Source of the DNA: Duganella zoogloeoides | GTDB lineage: Bacteria > Pseudomonadota > Gammaproteobacteria > Burkholderiales > Burkholderiaceae_D | Assembly: GCF_034479515.1 (NCBI RefSeq) | Contig: NZ_CP140152.1 | Coordinates: 2,232,001-2,296,000 of the forward strand | DNA length: 64,000 bases | Direction of reading: 5' to 3' | Notes under the pieces: model-generated | Database searches by the model: none | What the model saw: the letters and a program-made list of their open reading frames with translations, nothing else | Told to the model about the DNA's origin: nothing | In this document: piece by piece, positions 63,508-64,000 of the stretch | Layout of the letters: the number at the start of each line of letters is the position of its first letter | Position numbering within the stretch: position 1 is the stretch's first letter | Translations under genes and position numbers: made by a program

Positions 63508-64000
63508 ATGCACCGATGGCGCGCCACGCTGGCCTTGCTTTGTTTTGTTCCCCTCAATGCAGCGCTGGCGGCCACGGCGGCGCCGTTTCCCCTGGCCGGC
63601 GCCGAGCTGGCCCGCATGCAGGCCCAGGCCAAGCGCGTGACCATCGTGCGCGACAAGTGGGGCATTCCGCACGTGTACGGCAACAACGATGCCGACGCCG
63701 TGTTCGGCCTGCTGTACGCCCAGGCCGAGGACGATTTCCGCCGCGTCGAACGCAATTACATCAACGCCCTGGGCCGCCTGGCCGAAGTCGAAGGCGAGGC
63801 CGAGCTGTACCGCGACCTGCGGATGAAGCTGTTCATCAACCCGGACTTTCTCAAGGCCCAGTACCGGCAGAGTCCCGCCTGGCTCAAAAAACTGATGGTG
63901 GCCTTTGCCGACGGCCTGAATTACTACCTGGCCACGCATCCCGAGGTCAAACCCGACCTGATCACCCGTTTCGAGCCGTGGATGGCGCTGGCCTTCAGCG
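63508..64000 (+). CDS. Penicillin acylase-family protein, N-terminal part (3' end outside window)
   Basis: The first 164 residues are present; the frame is open to the last base. A signal peptide ('ALLCFVPLNAALA') is followed by the alpha-subunit start of N-terminal nucleophile acylases: 'VTIVRDKWGIPHVYGNNDAD', 'AVFGLLYAQAEDDFRRVERN', 'ALGRLAEVEGE', and 'FADGLNYYLATHPEV'. These enzymes mature by self-cleavage in the periplasm and hydrolyse amides such as N-acyl-homoserine lactones or penicillins. The catalytic Ser lies beyond the window, so substrate class cannot be judged. Confidence 0.9.
   Translation, partial: MHRWRATLALLCFVPLNAALAATAAPFPLAGAELARMQAQAKRVTIVRDKWGIPHVYGNNDADAVFGLLYAQAEDDFRRVERNYINALGRLAEVEGEAELYRDLRMKLFINPDFLKAQYRQSPAWLKKLMVAFADGLNYYLATHPEVKPDLITRFEPWMALAFS

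Overview
The window is GC-rich chromosomal DNA, with very dense, mostly co-directional operons and short intergenic gaps. Gene content (heptose LPS synthesis, many two-component systems, a bacteriophytochrome, TonB receptors, a proteobacterial RsbRST module) suggests a betaproteobacterium of the Oxalobacteraceae (Massilia/Duganella/Janthinobacterium group). This placement rests on protein flavour and base composition, not on a marker gene. I found no rRNA, tRNA, insertion sequence or CRISPR array.

Layout. 1-2907: end of a FecR-type anti-sigma factor and its TonB-dependent siderophore receptor. 2907-3930: decayed DNA with relics of a chemotaxis receptor and of an exported protein. 4023-9140: a five-gene operon matching the uncharacterised Salmonella STM4015-4014-4013-4012-4011 set (leucine-rich-repeat protein, ATP-grasp, sulfatase-like hydrolase, two radical SAM proteins). 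9477-26906: a compact trans-AT-type polyketide locus. It has a PfaD-type enoyl reductase, an HMG-CoA-synthase beta-branching cassette, two acyltransferases, one elongating and one decarboxylative ketosynthase, one ACP, an SRPBCC protein, an alpha/beta hydrolase, an EmrAB-like exporter, an atypical LuxR regulator, a NusG paralogue, a cation/proton antiporter and a Sfp-type phosphopantetheinyl transferase, but no modular megasynthase. 26989-33929: a sensor kinase and NtrC-family regulator, followed by a well-formed sigma-54 promoter that drives a proline-rich secreted protein, a second secreted protein, an ArsB-like permease and an MFS carrier. 34125-36195: waaF and hldD. 36199-40414 (minus): a small coiled-coil membrane protein, a PepSY membrane protein and a second TonB receptor.

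40631-49088: a bacteriophytochrome kinase converges on a stressosome-like RsbR-RsbS-RsbT-phosphatase operon that also encodes two multidomain histidine kinases. 49390-54378: a five-gene module (ATP-grasp, PRTase-TRSP, HAD, PRTase-PELOTA, CitE-like aldolase) known from tellurium-resistance (Ter) loci, here without ter genes in view. 54491-61741 (minus): a proline-rich lipoprotein, a deacetylase-GH59 fusion, an unknown protein and a LuxR/kinase/receiver operon. 61891-64000: a DUF4440-like secreted protein, a ParB-like protein and the start of a penicillin acylase that runs off the window.

The most attractive undescribed systems are the PKS without a megasynthase and its NusG-like regulator, the STM401x operon, the orphan Ter-type biosynthetic module, and the sigma-54 regulon with its own binding site.
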